A program made the translations under genes and the position numbers. Below, piece by piece: positions 24,540 to 33,654 of a stretch of DNA of 64,000 bases. The notes beneath the pieces are model-generated. The model ran no database searches, was not told where the DNA came from, and saw only the letters and a list, made by a program, of their open reading frames with translations. This stretch comes from Ruminococcaceae bacterium FB2012 (GTDB lineage: Bacteria; Bacillota; Clostridia; Oscillospirales; Ruminococcaceae). The stretch is taken from positions 186,001 to 250,000 of the forward strand of contig FMXS01000003.1 in the NCBI GenBank assembly GCA_900104495.1, written 5' to 3'. Every line of letters begins with the position of its first letter. Within the stretch, counting starts at the first letter, position 1.

Positions 24540-24845
24540 ATGAGAGAGAAACTGGAAATAAAAAACCTGGACGATCTTTACGAGGCCGTGCTTTGCCTGA
24601 AGACCGTGGAGGAGTGCAGGCTGTTCTTCAAGGACCTCTGCACCATTCCCGAACTGAAGGCGCTTTCCCAGCGCTTCCAGGTGGCTAAACTGCTGGTGGA
24701 GAACCACGTTTACAGCGACATCGTCAGCGAGACAGGCGCTTCCACCGCCACTATCAGCCGCGTGAACCGCTCGATCTCCTACGACGGCAGCGGCGGCTAC
24801 AATATCGTCTTCGACAGGCTCAAAGAGAAGGAAGAGAAAAAGTGA
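24540..24845 (+). CDS. yerC: YerC/TrpR-family transcriptional regulator
   Basis: A 101-residue DNA-binding protein of the Bacillota YerC/YecD group, related to E. coli TrpR. Helices around LCTIPELKALSQRFQVAKLL lead into the helix-turn-helix YSDIVSETGASTATISRVNRS at about 61-81. In TrpR this fold is a ligand-controlled repressor; for YerC the ligand is not established. The ATG at 24540 has GGAGGG upstream. The methyltransferase gene starts inside its stop codon (GTGA), so the two are translationally coupled. The pair lies between inverted repeats R1 and R2. Confidence 0.88.
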   Translation: MREKLEIKNLDDLYEAVLCLKTVEECRLFFKDLCTIPELKALSQRFQVAKLLVENHVYSDIVSETGASTATISRVNRSISYDGSGGYNIVFDRLKEKEEKK

Positions 24846-25591
24846 GCGGCTACGGCCGGTTCGCCGAGTTCTACGACCGCCTTACCGAAAACGTCCGATA
24901 TGACTTGATAGCCGAGGCCGCAGAGCGCTATACAGAGCGCTTCGGCGGCAGGAAAGGCATCGTGCTGGACCTTGCCTGCGGGACCGGGAGCCTTTGCGAG
25001 CAGCTGGCCCGCAGGGGCTTTGACGTCATCGGAGCCGACGCCTCCGACGGGATGCTCTCCGCCGCTTTGGACAAGAAATTTGACAGCGGTCTGCCAATAC
25101 AGTATCTTCGGCAGGAAATGACTCAGCTGGATATGTTCGGTACTATTGACCTCACCGTCTGCACTCTTGACAGCATCAATCACCTGCCGGACAGGGAGGC
25201 GGTGCACAGGACATTTGAAAGGGTCTCGCTGTTCGCCTACCCCGACGGGATGTTCATTTTTGACGTGAATACTCTGCACAAGCACTGTGACGTGCTGGCG
25301 CAGAACGCTTTCGCCTACGACATGGGGGACTTTTTCTGCTGCTGGCAGAACCAGTACGACCCCGCTGACGGATCGGTGGATATTTTCCTTGACATTTTCG
25401 AGCGCCTCCCGGACGGGAATTACGGCCGCGTCAGCGAGAGTTTCACCGAGCGCGTCTGGAGCGACGAAGAGATCACGGAGATGCTTGACTCCGCGGGACT
25501 GGCAGTCCTCGCCCGCTACGACGACTACACCGACGCTCCCGTGACCGACCAAACGGAGCGGGTGGTATATGTAACAAAGAAGGTAAAATAA
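24842..25591 (+). CDS. Class I SAM-dependent methyltransferase
   Basis: A 249-residue cytosolic methyltransferase. The SAM-binding motif I is LDLACGTGSLCEQLARRG (about 40-57) and the acidic end of beta-2 is VIGADASDGML; motif post-II is DLTVCTLDSINHL. The N-terminal YGRFAEFYDRLTENVRYD is typical of small UbiE-like enzymes in Bacillota. The start is a GTG overlapping the yerC stop. The substrate is unknown; cotranscription with a TrpR-like repressor suggests control by a small ligand. Confidence 0.87.
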   Translation: MSGYGRFAEFYDRLTENVRYDLIAEAAERYTERFGGRKGIVLDLACGTGSLCEQLARRGFDVIGADASDGMLSAALDKKFDSGLPIQYLRQEMTQLDMFGTIDLTVCTLDSINHLPDREAVHRTFERVSLFAYPDGMFIFDVNTLHKHCDVLAQNAFAYDMGDFFCCWQNQYDPADGSVDIFLDIFERLPDGNYGRVSESFTERVWSDEEITEMLDSAGLAVLARYDDYTDAPVTDQTERVVYVTKKVK

Positions 25592-25609
25592 AGCTGTCCT
25601 TTCGGGGGC

Positions 25610-26145
25610 AGAAGTAATGAATAATGAATGCTGGGAGCGTAGCAGAAAGCCGAGCAAGTTCCCGGTTTGCGCTCTTCATTTAGTTCGTCGGGGAACGGAA
25701 AGACGCTCGTCCACTTCGCGTCCTCGCTGTTTCCTGCGAGTGCAGGAGGACACCTTTTTCCGGCGCTGAGTATGGTTTGTCCACGAAAAAAAGAGTAGGA
25801 AAACGACTTAGTTTCCCTACTCTTTTCTTGTGCAGCGCCGGGGTCGTCGCTGACGCGCCGAGTGGGACGCTGTCCCACACCCTGCAAGGGCTCTGCCCTT
25901 GACCCGCAAGCCTTTGGAAAAGGCTTGACCGAAACTTTTAACGCGCTTCGCGTTTGGGTTTTCTACTTTGTGCGGCCCCGCCGCATCGCTATCTTGTTTC
26001 CTGCACTCCGTTGATTGCGGCGGAGTTGGGTGCAGGGGCACGCCCCTGCCGCTTCGCGGTTGGGTTTACAGCTTTGTTGGACCCCGCCGCAACACTATCT
26101 TTTTTCCTGCACTCCGTTGATTGCGGCGGAGTTGGGTGCAGGGCT
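25610..26145 (-). repeat. Long noncoding repeat, copy R2 (inverted relative to R1)
   Basis: Inverted copy of R1. At its outer end the ~105-bp terminal module (CAACTCCGCCGCAATC... GGAGTGCAGGAAA) is present twice in tandem (about 25965-26050 and 26050-26143). R1 and R2 face each other and enclose the yerC-methyltransferase pair with about 1.3 kb between them. Read on the minus strand, R2 lies downstream of the immunity gene that ends at 26301. Confidence 0.85.
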
Positions 26146-26270
26146 GAACCATTCATTAAGGAACACCGCCAAACCGACATTAATACAGCTTATCAATGCC
26201 GTCAACGAATGATTATGTTTGGCGGCAATTTTTTAGCTTTGAATTATGAATAATAATTGTTATAGAATCG

Positions 26271-26293
26271 GCCGCAGGCTTAAAGCCTGCGGC
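26271..26293 (-). terminator. Hairpin after the immunity gene
   Basis: Perfect 10-bp stem GCCGCAGGCT / AGCCTGCGGC with a 3-nt loop. The T tract on the minus strand is poor. Confidence 0.6.
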
Positions 26294-26300
26294 TGGTGTG

Positions 26301-26696
26301 CTACATTTCTATATATTCAGCAAGAGAATCACATAACTTAATCGGATCTGCTCTGGGAATAGTTTGGAATATCTCGCCTTTCTTATTCTGCCAAATCACA
26401 ATTCCGTCAATATTAGCCTGTTCAACAACATACCAATCCATTGGAATACTCGGATTGTATCCACGCTCTGAAATAGTAACATCTACGACATTAAGGCGTT
26501 TGGATTTACTAATTCCGGTTAGTTCATGACCGTTTACTGCAGCAATGCCAAAGGTCTTTAGATATTCTTTGAATTCCGCTGAGAACTTTAATCCTATAGA
26601 TGCTTCTGTTTCGGTTATATATTTTTGTGGTATTCTTTTGGGGTCAAAAGAATCTTTATACTTTTTAATGACTTCAATAATATTCTGTTTTTTCAT
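26301..26696 (-). CDS. SUKH (SMI1/KNR4-type) immunity protein
   Basis: A 131-residue cytosolic protein of the SUKH superfamily. The signature is visible: a conserved helix-turn at TETEASIGLKFSAEFKEYL, then FGIAAVNGHELTGI, the DVTISERGYNPSIPMDWYVVE segment and the IVIWQNKKGEIFQ beta hairpin. SUKH proteins bind and neutralise nuclease toxins of polymorphic toxin systems. The gene starts three bases after the stop of the HNH-type toxin gene, which is the expected position for its cognate immunity gene. Pairing is inferred from position. Confidence 0.85.
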   Translation of the reverse strand: MKKQNIIEVIKKYKDSFDPKRIPQKYITETEASIGLKFSAEFKEYLKTFGIAAVNGHELTGISKSKRLNVVDVTISERGYNPSIPMDWYVVEQANIDGIVIWQNKKGEIFQTIPRADPIKLCDSLAEYIEM

Positions 26697-26699
26697 TGA

Positions 26700-27992
26700 C
26701 TATCCCCCCACAGCACTGCTAAAGGATTCCCAAAACTCTTTTCGTATTTTTGCAAATGCATTTCTATCAATCTCTGTTTCTTTTCCCGCTATGTTAAGAA
26801 TACTTGAATTCTCCAAATGCTGTTTTTCGGTTAATACAGCTAATGTACCATCAGATTTTTGTCCAATATGGTGTAATTGATAGGCTTTTCCTGTCGCAGG
26901 TTCTATAGGAGCATACCCTTTTTTCATCCGTTCAAGATTAGTAACAGCCTTTCCGTCCAGTTCGCTTACATAGTTTAAATCTATATCTTGAACAAGAGCT
27001 GTTTTATTACTTATCATAGCTGTTTTAAGCTTTGCTGTTTTATATATCTCATATTCTTCTTTGCTGTGAAATTGCTTAATAACCTCTAACGGATATTTTG
27101 ATTCCTTTTGAATTTTGGCAGCTTCACGCAATGTAAGCCCGTTTTTTGTCACATCGGCATTTCGTAATTTTGATACTAAACTTGCTTCTTGGATTCCACC
27201 TGCGATGCTTCCGAATATTGCCCCCATCTTGAAACCTTCTGCTCCGCCTATGGCAGCTGATTTCAAAGCCTGATCCATATCACCAGTTGTTATTCCGATA
27301 ACGATGCCATTAGCAGCAGCTCCGATAAGCCCATCTGATAGCGCCATAATAGTTCCGGTTTTGGCAGAAGCTGCAAATATCATACTCATTGCAGGAGCAC
27401 CAACTCCAGCTGACACTGCTGAAACTGTAATGCAGAATAAAATTACACCTGTACCTATGGCTACATCCTTTAGTACTTTGAGAAATGTATCATCGAAATT
27501 TTCAAATTCCTTAGGTACCGTTTTACCATTTTCAAGAGTAAAATAATATCTTTTGCCGTTAAACTGCTGATCGAGTTCATCTAAAGTGTAACCGAAATAT
27601 ATATTTTTCTTGGAATTGTATTCTAAGTGTTCGATATATCCTTTTTCTATAGGACAGGTTTCAATTTTTTCGATAAAGTATTCATCGCTGTTAATTTGAG
27701 TTACAAGATCATCATATATAGAATCTTCCATATATCTGTGAAGATCAGTATCGTAAATAGAGTCGAATTTAAGATCTGCTGTATTAACTTTAAATTCAAG
27801 TTCTTTTATTTCGGTTATATCTGATGCAACACTTTCTGAATCGGGGCTTTCAATAATGGTTACAGCTGTAGTTTCATTAGACGATAATGAGGATGATTCG
27901 TCTGAATCAACAGCCGCCGAGCAGCTTGTAAGCATTATTACGGAAGAAGTTATTAAAGAAATCACTTTGATTAGTGATTTATGATTTTTCAT
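26700..27992 (-). CDS. Lipoprotein with C-terminal LHH-type HNH nuclease toxin domain
   Basis: A 430-residue polymorphic-toxin-like protein. It starts with a lipoprotein signal (VIMLTSCSAA, lipobox Cys near residue 24), then a Ser/Thr-rich spacer and a charged region (about 60-180). A long Gly/Ala-rich hydrophobic stretch (about 185-275, e.g. AVSAGVGAPAMSMIF) resembles membrane-passage segments of other toxins. The C-terminal domain ends with YQLHHIGQKSDG (His374-His375) and the TEKQHLENSS block, the hallmark of the HNH/Endo VII LHH nucleases. The start overlaps the end of the upstream gene by 14 nt. A surface-attached toxin is unusual and suggests contact-dependent delivery; that is inference. 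Confidence 0.8.
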   Translation of the reverse strand: MKNHKSLIKVISLITSSVIMLTSCSAAVDSDESSSLSSNETTAVTIIESPDSESVASDITEIKELEFKVNTADLKFDSIYDTDLHRYMEDSIYDDLVTQINSDEYFIEKIETCPIEKGYIEHLEYNSKKNIYFGYTLDELDQQFNGKRYYFTLENGKTVPKEFENFDDTFLKVLKDVAIGTGVILFCITVSAVSAGVGAPAMSMIFAASAKTGTIMALSDGLIGAAANGIVIGITTGDMDQALKSAAIGGAEGFKMGAIFGSIAGGIQEASLVSKLRNADVTKNGLTLREAAKIQKESKYPLEVIKQFHSKEEYEIYKTAKLKTAMISNKTALVQDIDLNYVSELDGKAVTNLERMKKGYAPIEPATGKAYQLHHIGQKSDGTLAVLTEKQHLENSSILNIAGKETEIDRNAFAKIRKEFWESFSSAVGG

Positions 27993-29901
27993 TTTTCTTC
28001 CCCCTTCTCTGTTTTATGATGATGTATAATAACACAAGAATAATTACTGTTGCAACTATTATTATAATAATCATCAATTTATTGTTGTTAGAATCAGTTG
28101 TATTCGCTGTTGAATCATCAATAGAATCTATATTCGAAAAATCGGATTCAAGCAGACTATCCAAAACGCTCTGATTTTCTACAGATGTATTTGCTGCGAT
28201 TGCAGATTCATCCATCGTTTCACTAATAGATTCTTCCTGTTTGGCAGATACTTCCGTGATCCATCCGTCATCGTCTATAGAAATCTGATTATTGTTTAGC
28301 TTTTCGGCAAGGATTTCAATTGAATCTCCATCGGTGTTGCTTTCACTTATCAATGCTTTAAGGAGTTTGTTGTCTTTTATAACATAGACAGTTCTAACAT
28401 CTTCACCTAATTCTTTTAATTCTGATGAGGTCGTTGTTATTGTATATATTCCTTCTTCAGTATAGTATTTTTGGTCATTGCTGAAACTGATTTCTTCAGT
28501 ATGTCTATAATACCCATTTACTCCTTTTTCGAACATTGCACGAGATACTGTTATGTTAAGATACTTGGATTTGGTCAAATCAATCATAAAACCATTTTTT
28601 GTATCTCGTTTGTTTAATAAGCTTCCACCCTTGAACTGTTGAGGATCGTTCTTTATCAAGCTTTTGTCATCAGTTGTTAATTCAAACAAATACGGTCTGT
28701 TATTGTCATTAACGATTCTAAAACTGAAGGACATCCTGTAACACTTGTTTAATCCAGTCCATTCTCTATTATCAATTTCGTAATCCAAGGCAACCTCATA
28801 ATAGCCTTCCTCATAGAATTGCACTTTAGTATTTGCACCAGGCGATGCAAGAGCTGATAAAAAATCGAAGTATTTAACAGGCTCGTGAACGTGATTGTTA
28901 CGGTCGGTATAACGAATCAGTAACGCTCCTCGCTTAAAATATGTTTTTGGAATACCAAATTTTTGATCGGAAGCTCCATTTGAATATGCAATTTTATAGT
29001 CCGAATTATCATTAAGCTTATCAATATCTTGTTCCAAATTAAACCAAAGTGTAATGCTGTCACCCAAGCTTTTTACAAAAACACGATCAGACTTTTTTTC
29101 AGCGTTGGTATCTGCTTTGTCTGCTGTGTATCCGTCAATATAAAATGCACCAAGTTTCCATCCGAAATGAATATCATCTGTGGTAATTTCGTTTGTTTCT
29201 GCAAATCCGTCTATGCTGCCTGCATTGACCAAGATATTTTCTTTGAATTCATAATGTCGTTCTTGGTCATAGTTTTTCCTTTCAGCGCTCTTGTATTGTG
29301 CATGAAATTCATATAATTCCGCGACTCGTTTATTCTCACTTCCTTCCTTGCCTAACATATATGCTACAATTATCCTGTAATAGCATCCTGTTGATAGCTG
29401 AACTTCATTAGATTGAAATGGCTCAGGGTTAACAGTATTTTGAGTAACATTAAGCACAGCTTTATCAAGATACCAGTGCTCATGATCAAGTGAAGTCAAT
29501 AATATAACTGCTCCATAATCAATATCATCATCAAGTTCGGTACCATAAACTTCTTCACCGTCGTCTTCAATAATATGCCAGTTTGATTCATTTGATCTCA
29601 AATAATACTCGTTAAAAGTGTACGAAATTGTAAAACTGTCTCCCTCAAGCACTTCATAAGATACAACACCATTCTCTATTCCACGAGTTTGCATATCACC
29701 AGTGAGCTTCATTTTTCCCGCAGGAAGGACAAAATTTGTGTTGCCCTTGTAATAATCCTGAGAAACAGTATAATCGGTATCTTCATCAAATTCGTATATT
29801 ATTCCATTGATTGGTGTTTCAGTTTTTTCTGCAAATGCTGGAAAACAGAACAAAGAAATAATCAATAATGATATAAAAAATGAAAAGCACACTTTATTCA
29901 T
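27979..29901 (-). CDS. Large secreted single-pass membrane protein of the toxin operon
   Basis: A 640-residue protein not matching any family I know. It has a signal peptide (about 1-24, ending AFAE), about 550 external residues with regular beta-strand patterns and many Asp/Asn/Tyr, a Ser/Asp-rich stalk (about 560-605), a transmembrane helix (LMIIIIIVATVIILVLLYIII) and a short basic cytosolic tail. ATG 29901 is chosen because AAAGGTG lies before it. Its last codons overlap the toxin start in another frame, so the two are translationally coupled. It could be the receptor, the anchor or the delivery partner of the toxin. The DNA is AT-rich. Confidence 0.7.
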   Translation of the reverse strand: MNKVCFSFFISLLIISLFCFPAFAEKTETPINGIIYEFDEDTDYTVSQDYYKGNTNFVLPAGKMKLTGDMQTRGIENGVVSYEVLEGDSFTISYTFNEYYLRSNESNWHIIEDDGEEVYGTELDDDIDYGAVILLTSLDHEHWYLDKAVLNVTQNTVNPEPFQSNEVQLSTGCYYRIIVAYMLGKEGSENKRVAELYEFHAQYKSAERKNYDQERHYEFKENILVNAGSIDGFAETNEITTDDIHFGWKLGAFYIDGYTADKADTNAEKKSDRVFVKSLGDSITLWFNLEQDIDKLNDNSDYKIAYSNGASDQKFGIPKTYFKRGALLIRYTDRNNHVHEPVKYFDFLSALASPGANTKVQFYEEGYYEVALDYEIDNREWTGLNKCYRMSFSFRIVNDNNRPYLFELTTDDKSLIKNDPQQFKGGSLLNKRDTKNGFMIDLTKSKYLNITVSRAMFEKGVNGYYRHTEEISFSNDQKYYTEEGIYTITTTSSELKELGEDVRTVYVIKDNKLLKALISESNTDGDSIEILAEKLNNNQISIDDDGWITEVSAKQEESISETMDESAIAANTSVENQSVLDSLLESDFSNIDSIDDSTANTTDSNNNKLMIIIIIVATVIILVLLYIIIKQRRGKKNEKS

Positions 29902-29936
29902 AAACAATACACCTTTCATGATATTTTTGTAGTAAT

Positions 29937-29965
29937 ATTATACAACATTCCGGTGAAAATGTCAA
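29937..29965 (-). promoter_or_regulatory. Promoter of the toxin operon
   Basis: Minus strand TTGACA, 17-nt spacer, TATAAT. It is the only good promoter for the three genes 29901-26301. Confidence 0.85.
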
Positions 29966-30066
29966 TTGTTTAGTGAAGTTCTGTCAAAAAATCATGTAGA
30001 AAAAGTAATATTGATTGGAATCCATTTTTATAAACTAAAAATAACAGTAAAAGATCGTGAACACCC

Positions 30067-30097
30067 ACAGCTTTGCCCCCGCGCAAAGCTGTTTTTT
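30067..30097 (+). terminator. Orphan terminator
   Basis: ACAGCTTTG / CAAAGCTGT stem followed by six T. No plus-strand gene ends nearby, so it is left over from a lost gene or guards the toxin operon against incoming transcription. Apart from this the gap 29966-30595 shows only palindromic and AT-rich DNA and no convincing gene. Confidence 0.75.
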
Positions 30098-30595
30098 ATT
30101 GCCAAGCAAATGTAAATCTTTTGTAATTAAGTCAACATTTATGATTAATAATTAATCTGCACAAACCACCCCGCTCCGTTTTGTATTGGTTATACAACAA
30201 ATTCCCCCTCAACCGCCAACCGAACCCCAAACCTCGTTTTTATCATTTCAAGTTTCCTGCTATGAGTATTACAGATAGATAATTGATGATTGGAGCACCA
30301 CCTCATCTGCACGGAGATTTCGTCAAAATTGGAGTTTATATTGATGACCGCAGATGAGAATTTCGGGGATATGTCACCCGCCGCCGCAGGCGAATTGAGT
30401 TTCATATCCCCGCAGCGATAACAGTTTACCGCTGCCAAAAGGGCAAGGTAAACAGTTATCCTAAAACCAAATGTGATATTTCATTAAAACTCAAGTTTAA
30501 TTTTATCACGTTGGCGGGTGGGGCACGCACGCTCTTTAGCGTCGAAAGACGTACTTAACGTGAAGCCGAAAGGCGTAAGAAAGGAGATCATTAAA

Positions 30596-31456
30596 ATGTC
30601 GAAAAACAAAACAATCAAATTTCAGGTGCAGAATATTCTGATGTTGCTGCTTGCTATCGGGGAATCAAGACGCGAAGCGAAAGCGGAAAGCGAGGATAAT
30701 AAATCGCCGCTGATCCATTCTTGGTCAACCTACAACAATTATGTCAAGATATGCATAGCGTTCGGGAATTGGGTGAAAGAAATTTTTCATATCAAAGAAG
30801 TTGCCGATATGAAACCTTATGTTTCCGCTTATCTGAAATACAGGTCGGATTGCGGATTATCCGCCTGGACAGTCAGACTGGACGCAGCAGCTTTGGCGAA
30901 ACTGTACGGCTGCACATCGGATGGTTTCGGTGTCGATCTTCCTGAGAGAAAGAGATCGGATGTTAAGCGTTCCCGCGGAGAAGTAAAGAAATTCAGCGAG
31001 GAAAATCATACGGATATAGTCACATTCTGCAAAGCGACGGGCGTGAGGATTCACGAACTCAAAGCCTTGACCAAAGAAGATGTTTTCACGGATGAAGACA
31101 AGGTTTTTGTCCTCGTGAAGTGCGGAAAAGGCGGAAAAAGCAGGATCGTGCCTGTTCTTGTAGGTCACGAAGATGATGTTTTAAAGGTCGCAGAGCACTG
31201 CACCGATGACAAAGAACTGCTGTTCAAAAAGAAAGATATCCCTGCGCGTCTGCCGTCGCACAAATATCGCGCAATGTATGCGAAAGCGCAATATCAAAGC
31301 CTTACAAGGCCGCTTGACGAGATACCGCCGAAAGAAAGATATATTTGCCGAAAGGACAAGGCGGGTGTAGTTTACGACAAAAAGGCAATGGAAAAGGTGT
31401 CGAAAATGCTTGGACATAATCGGATTAGTGTGATCGCTGAGAGTTATCTTTATTGA
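30596..31456 (+). CDS. Tyrosine recombinase / integrase
   Basis: A 286-residue site-specific recombinase. The N-terminal SAM-like core-binding part (about 1-115) precedes the catalytic domain with Arg151 (GVRIHELKAL), His222-x-x-Arg225 (SHKYR), His274 (LGHNR) and the nucleophile Tyr284 two residues before the stop. All canonical residues are present. Between the HxxR motif and the second His there are about 25 more residues than in typical integrases. ATG 30596 has AAGGAGAT before it. It probably belonged to an integrative element together with the recombinase genes downstream. Confidence 0.83.
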   Translation: MSKNKTIKFQVQNILMLLLAIGESRREAKAESEDNKSPLIHSWSTYNNYVKICIAFGNWVKEIFHIKEVADMKPYVSAYLKYRSDCGLSAWTVRLDAAALAKLYGCTSDGFGVDLPERKRSDVKRSRGEVKKFSEENHTDIVTFCKATGVRIHELKALTKEDVFTDEDKVFVLVKCGKGGKSRIVPVLVGHEDDVLKVAEHCTDDKELLFKKKDIPARLPSHKYRAMYAKAQYQSLTRPLDEIPPKERYICRKDKAGVVYDKKAMEKVSKMLGHNRISVIAESYLY

Positions 31457-31535
31457 CATCACGCACAAAAGCAGAACGCTCAATTTGTATCTTCTCACAA
31501 AGAATTTTTTGTGACAGATAAAACTGCGAAAGGTC

Positions 31536-31563
31536 TTGACTTTTGCGGAAAACCGTGTAATAA
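31536..31563 (+). promoter_or_regulatory. Promoter upstream of the TnpW-like gene
   Basis: TTGACT, 16-nt spacer, TAATAA. The region 31457-31713 otherwise has no gene. Confidence 0.5.
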
Positions 31564-31713
31564 CTAAATCAAGAGGCATTCGTCCGAGGCGGGTCAGTCG
31601 CCGAGAATGCCGAGGAAAAATGTCATTTTAAATCAAGAGAATATCTATTTTTATATGGATGACACAAAGATTATTACAAGGAGGAATGCAGGACAAGGAA
31701 AGAAGTGTAGCTT

Positions 31714-31905
31714 ATGAAAGCTACGAACATAAGCTCCGAGATCGATGACGGCAAGCAGAAAATCACATACACGAATACTATCAAGAATGTTAACTATCGT
31801 GTAACGCTAACGCTGAATGCCGACGGAAACGGAGCGGAGGACATAAAAAGAAAGCTGCGCGCACTGCTCGAATCCGAGCTGCGCAGACAGCTAAAGAACA
31901 ATTGA
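31714..31905 (+). CDS. TnpW-like small transposon protein
   Basis: A 63-residue protein resembling the small TnpW family that accompanies large serine recombinases on clostridial transposons: two short strands (KITYTNTIKNVNYRVTLTL) and a basic helix (DIKRKLRALLESELRRQ). Its position 66 nt before a large serine recombinase gene supports the call. TnpW has no known biochemical role. The identification rests on length, pattern and neighbourhood. Confidence 0.6.
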   Translation: MKATNISSEIDDGKQKITYTNTIKNVNYRVTLTLNADGNGAEDIKRKLRALLESELRRQLKNN

Positions 31906-31971
31906 TATCAGGACTGCCGCCGATCGGCATCCTGATGTCGGTCGGTTTGGCATATCCGGGAAGGAGAAAAT

Positions 31972-33597
31972 ATGTCAAACAGAATTACAGCTTTATACTG
32001 CCGACTTTCGCAGGAAGACTATTCTTCGGGCGAGAGCAACAGTATTGAAAATCAAAAGTATATTTTGGAAAAGTATGCGAAAGAAAACGGCCTTGTGCCG
32101 TATCAGTTCTATGTTGATGACGGCTATTCGGGTGTGGACTTTGACCGTCCTGATTTTAATCGTATGATGCAGGATGCGGAGGCTGGAAAGGTTGGCATAA
32201 TTGTCACCAAGGATTTATCAAGGCTTGGCAGAGATCACGTTCGGGTCGGGCTGCTGACCGAGGATAAGTTTCCTCGACTGGGTATCCGCTACATTGCTAT
32301 CAACGACAGCTACGATACCGCTGACCCGAGTTCAAACGCCCTTGCGATAGCACCGTTTTACAACATAATCAATGAGTTTTGGGTGCGTCAAACGAGCCAA
32401 AAGGTGCGGGCATCATACAAGGCAAAAGCCGAGCGCGGAGAATGGATAAGCACAAAACCGCCCTATGGATATATGAAAGACCCTGCGGCTCCGAACAAGC
32501 ACATCGTTCCGAATCCCGAAACTGCACCGATAGTCAGGCAGATATTTGATCAGTTCGTGCAGGGCGTGAAAGTGTCGGAGATCATTTCACAGCTTGAAGC
32601 ACAAAAAATCTATACACCGAATTATTATTACTTTATCAAGACGGGCAAAGAGATCGTCAAGCTGGATAGGGAGCACCCCTACACCTGGTCTCCAAAGACA
32701 ATAACGGACATTCTGGACAGCCCTGTTTACATCGGCCACACTGTTGCGTTGAAAACCGAAACGCTGTCATACAAGGTCAAGAAACGGATGCAAAATTCCG
32801 CAGAAAAGCAGATTTTGACCGAGAACACCCATGAACCGATCATTGACCGAAACACCTGGGAGATCGCACAGCAGCTGCGTTCCAATCGCCGCAGATTCAC
32901 GAAATCGGGCTACAAAAGTATCTTTGCGGGACTCCTTTTCTGCGCGGATTGCGGAGCGAAACTGACCTGCCGAACAAAAGGAGATAAGCACTATTTTCTA
33001 TGCTCGCGTTATCGCTCGGGCAAGCACGGAGGCTGCACGCCGCATTCGATAAGTGAGGCAGCACTGTATCAGCAGACGCTGTTTGCAATTCAATCGGTGA
33101 CCGCCGTTGCCCGTGACCTTGAACCCGAATTCAGACAGATCATCACCGCTGCAATTGACGAAGAAAACAAAAAGGCAGCTGCTGAAAGCAAGAAAAAACT
33201 TGCCAAGGCGACCGCCCGTTTGGATGACATCCGCAGGATAGTGAAAAGGCTTTACGAGGACAATGTCAGCGGAAAGGTCAGCGATGAAGATTACAAGACC
33301 ATGAGCGCTGATTACGCAGCGGAGAGAAAAGCTCTTGAAGCGGAGGTCACTGCACTTGAAACCTCGATTGCAGAAATGCAGGAGAAAACCTCGGGTGCAG
33401 AGAGATTTATTCATCTTGCAAAGGTTTATACCGAGATTCCCGAGCTTAACACCGAAATCTTGAATACGTTTGTTGAGAGGATAATCGTGCATGAAAAGGT
33501 CAAAGCTGACGGCAAGACCACGCAGGAGATCGAGGTTGAGTTCAAGGGCATTGGGAAGATCGGCCTGGACGGGTTGAAAGACGATCTGAAAAAATGA
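31972..33597 (+). CDS. Large serine recombinase (TnpX/TndX type)
   Basis: A 541-residue site-specific recombinase. The resolvase domain (about 1-150) holds the nucleophile Ser13 in LYCRLSQED and the conserved TKDLSRLGRDH. A recombinase domain (about 165-300) is followed by a zinc ribbon with Cys324, Cys327, Cys344 and Cys355, and a coiled-coil arm (about 385-470) rich in Lys, Glu and Ala, as in transposon and phage integrases that act on att sites without high-energy cofactors. GGAGA precedes the ATG. The length is normal, so the enzyme could be active, but no cargo genes or clear att pair remain. Confidence 0.92.
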   Translation: MSNRITALYCRLSQEDYSSGESNSIENQKYILEKYAKENGLVPYQFYVDDGYSGVDFDRPDFNRMMQDAEAGKVGIIVTKDLSRLGRDHVRVGLLTEDKFPRLGIRYIAINDSYDTADPSSNALAIAPFYNIINEFWVRQTSQKVRASYKAKAERGEWISTKPPYGYMKDPAAPNKHIVPNPETAPIVRQIFDQFVQGVKVSEIISQLEAQKIYTPNYYYFIKTGKEIVKLDREHPYTWSPKTITDILDSPVYIGHTVALKTETLSYKVKKRMQNSAEKQILTENTHEPIIDRNTWEIAQQLRSNRRRFTKSGYKSIFAGLLFCADCGAKLTCRTKGDKHYFLCSRYRSGKHGGCTPHSISEAALYQQTLFAIQSVTAVARDLEPEFRQIITAAIDEENKKAAAESKKKLAKATARLDDIRRIVKRLYEDNVSGKVSDEDYKTMSADYAAERKALEAEVTALETSIAEMQEKTSGAERFIHLAKVYTEIPELNTEILNTFVERIIVHEKVKADGKTTQEIEVEFKGIGKIGLDGLKDDLKK

Positions 33598-33617
33598 TCC
33601 CCGCCGAGACGGGGATC
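33596..33617 (+). terminator. Hairpin at the end of the serine recombinase gene
   Basis: GATCCCCG / CGGGGATC stem overlapping the stop codon; weak T tract. Confidence 0.55.
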
Positions 33618-33654
33618 GTTAAAACACTAATTTACAGGATAGTGTTCCTTTTGG

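Noticed and set aside
24842..25591. Methyltransferase as rRNA resistance enzyme
   Set aside because: It has only general class I motifs; nothing of the Erm or Rmt signatures is visible.
30190..30438. 82-codon minus-strand frame in the gap before the tyrosine recombinase gene
   Set aside because: No ribosome site, no recognisable family, and it crosses palindromic CCGCCGCAGGCG-type DNA; too weak to call.
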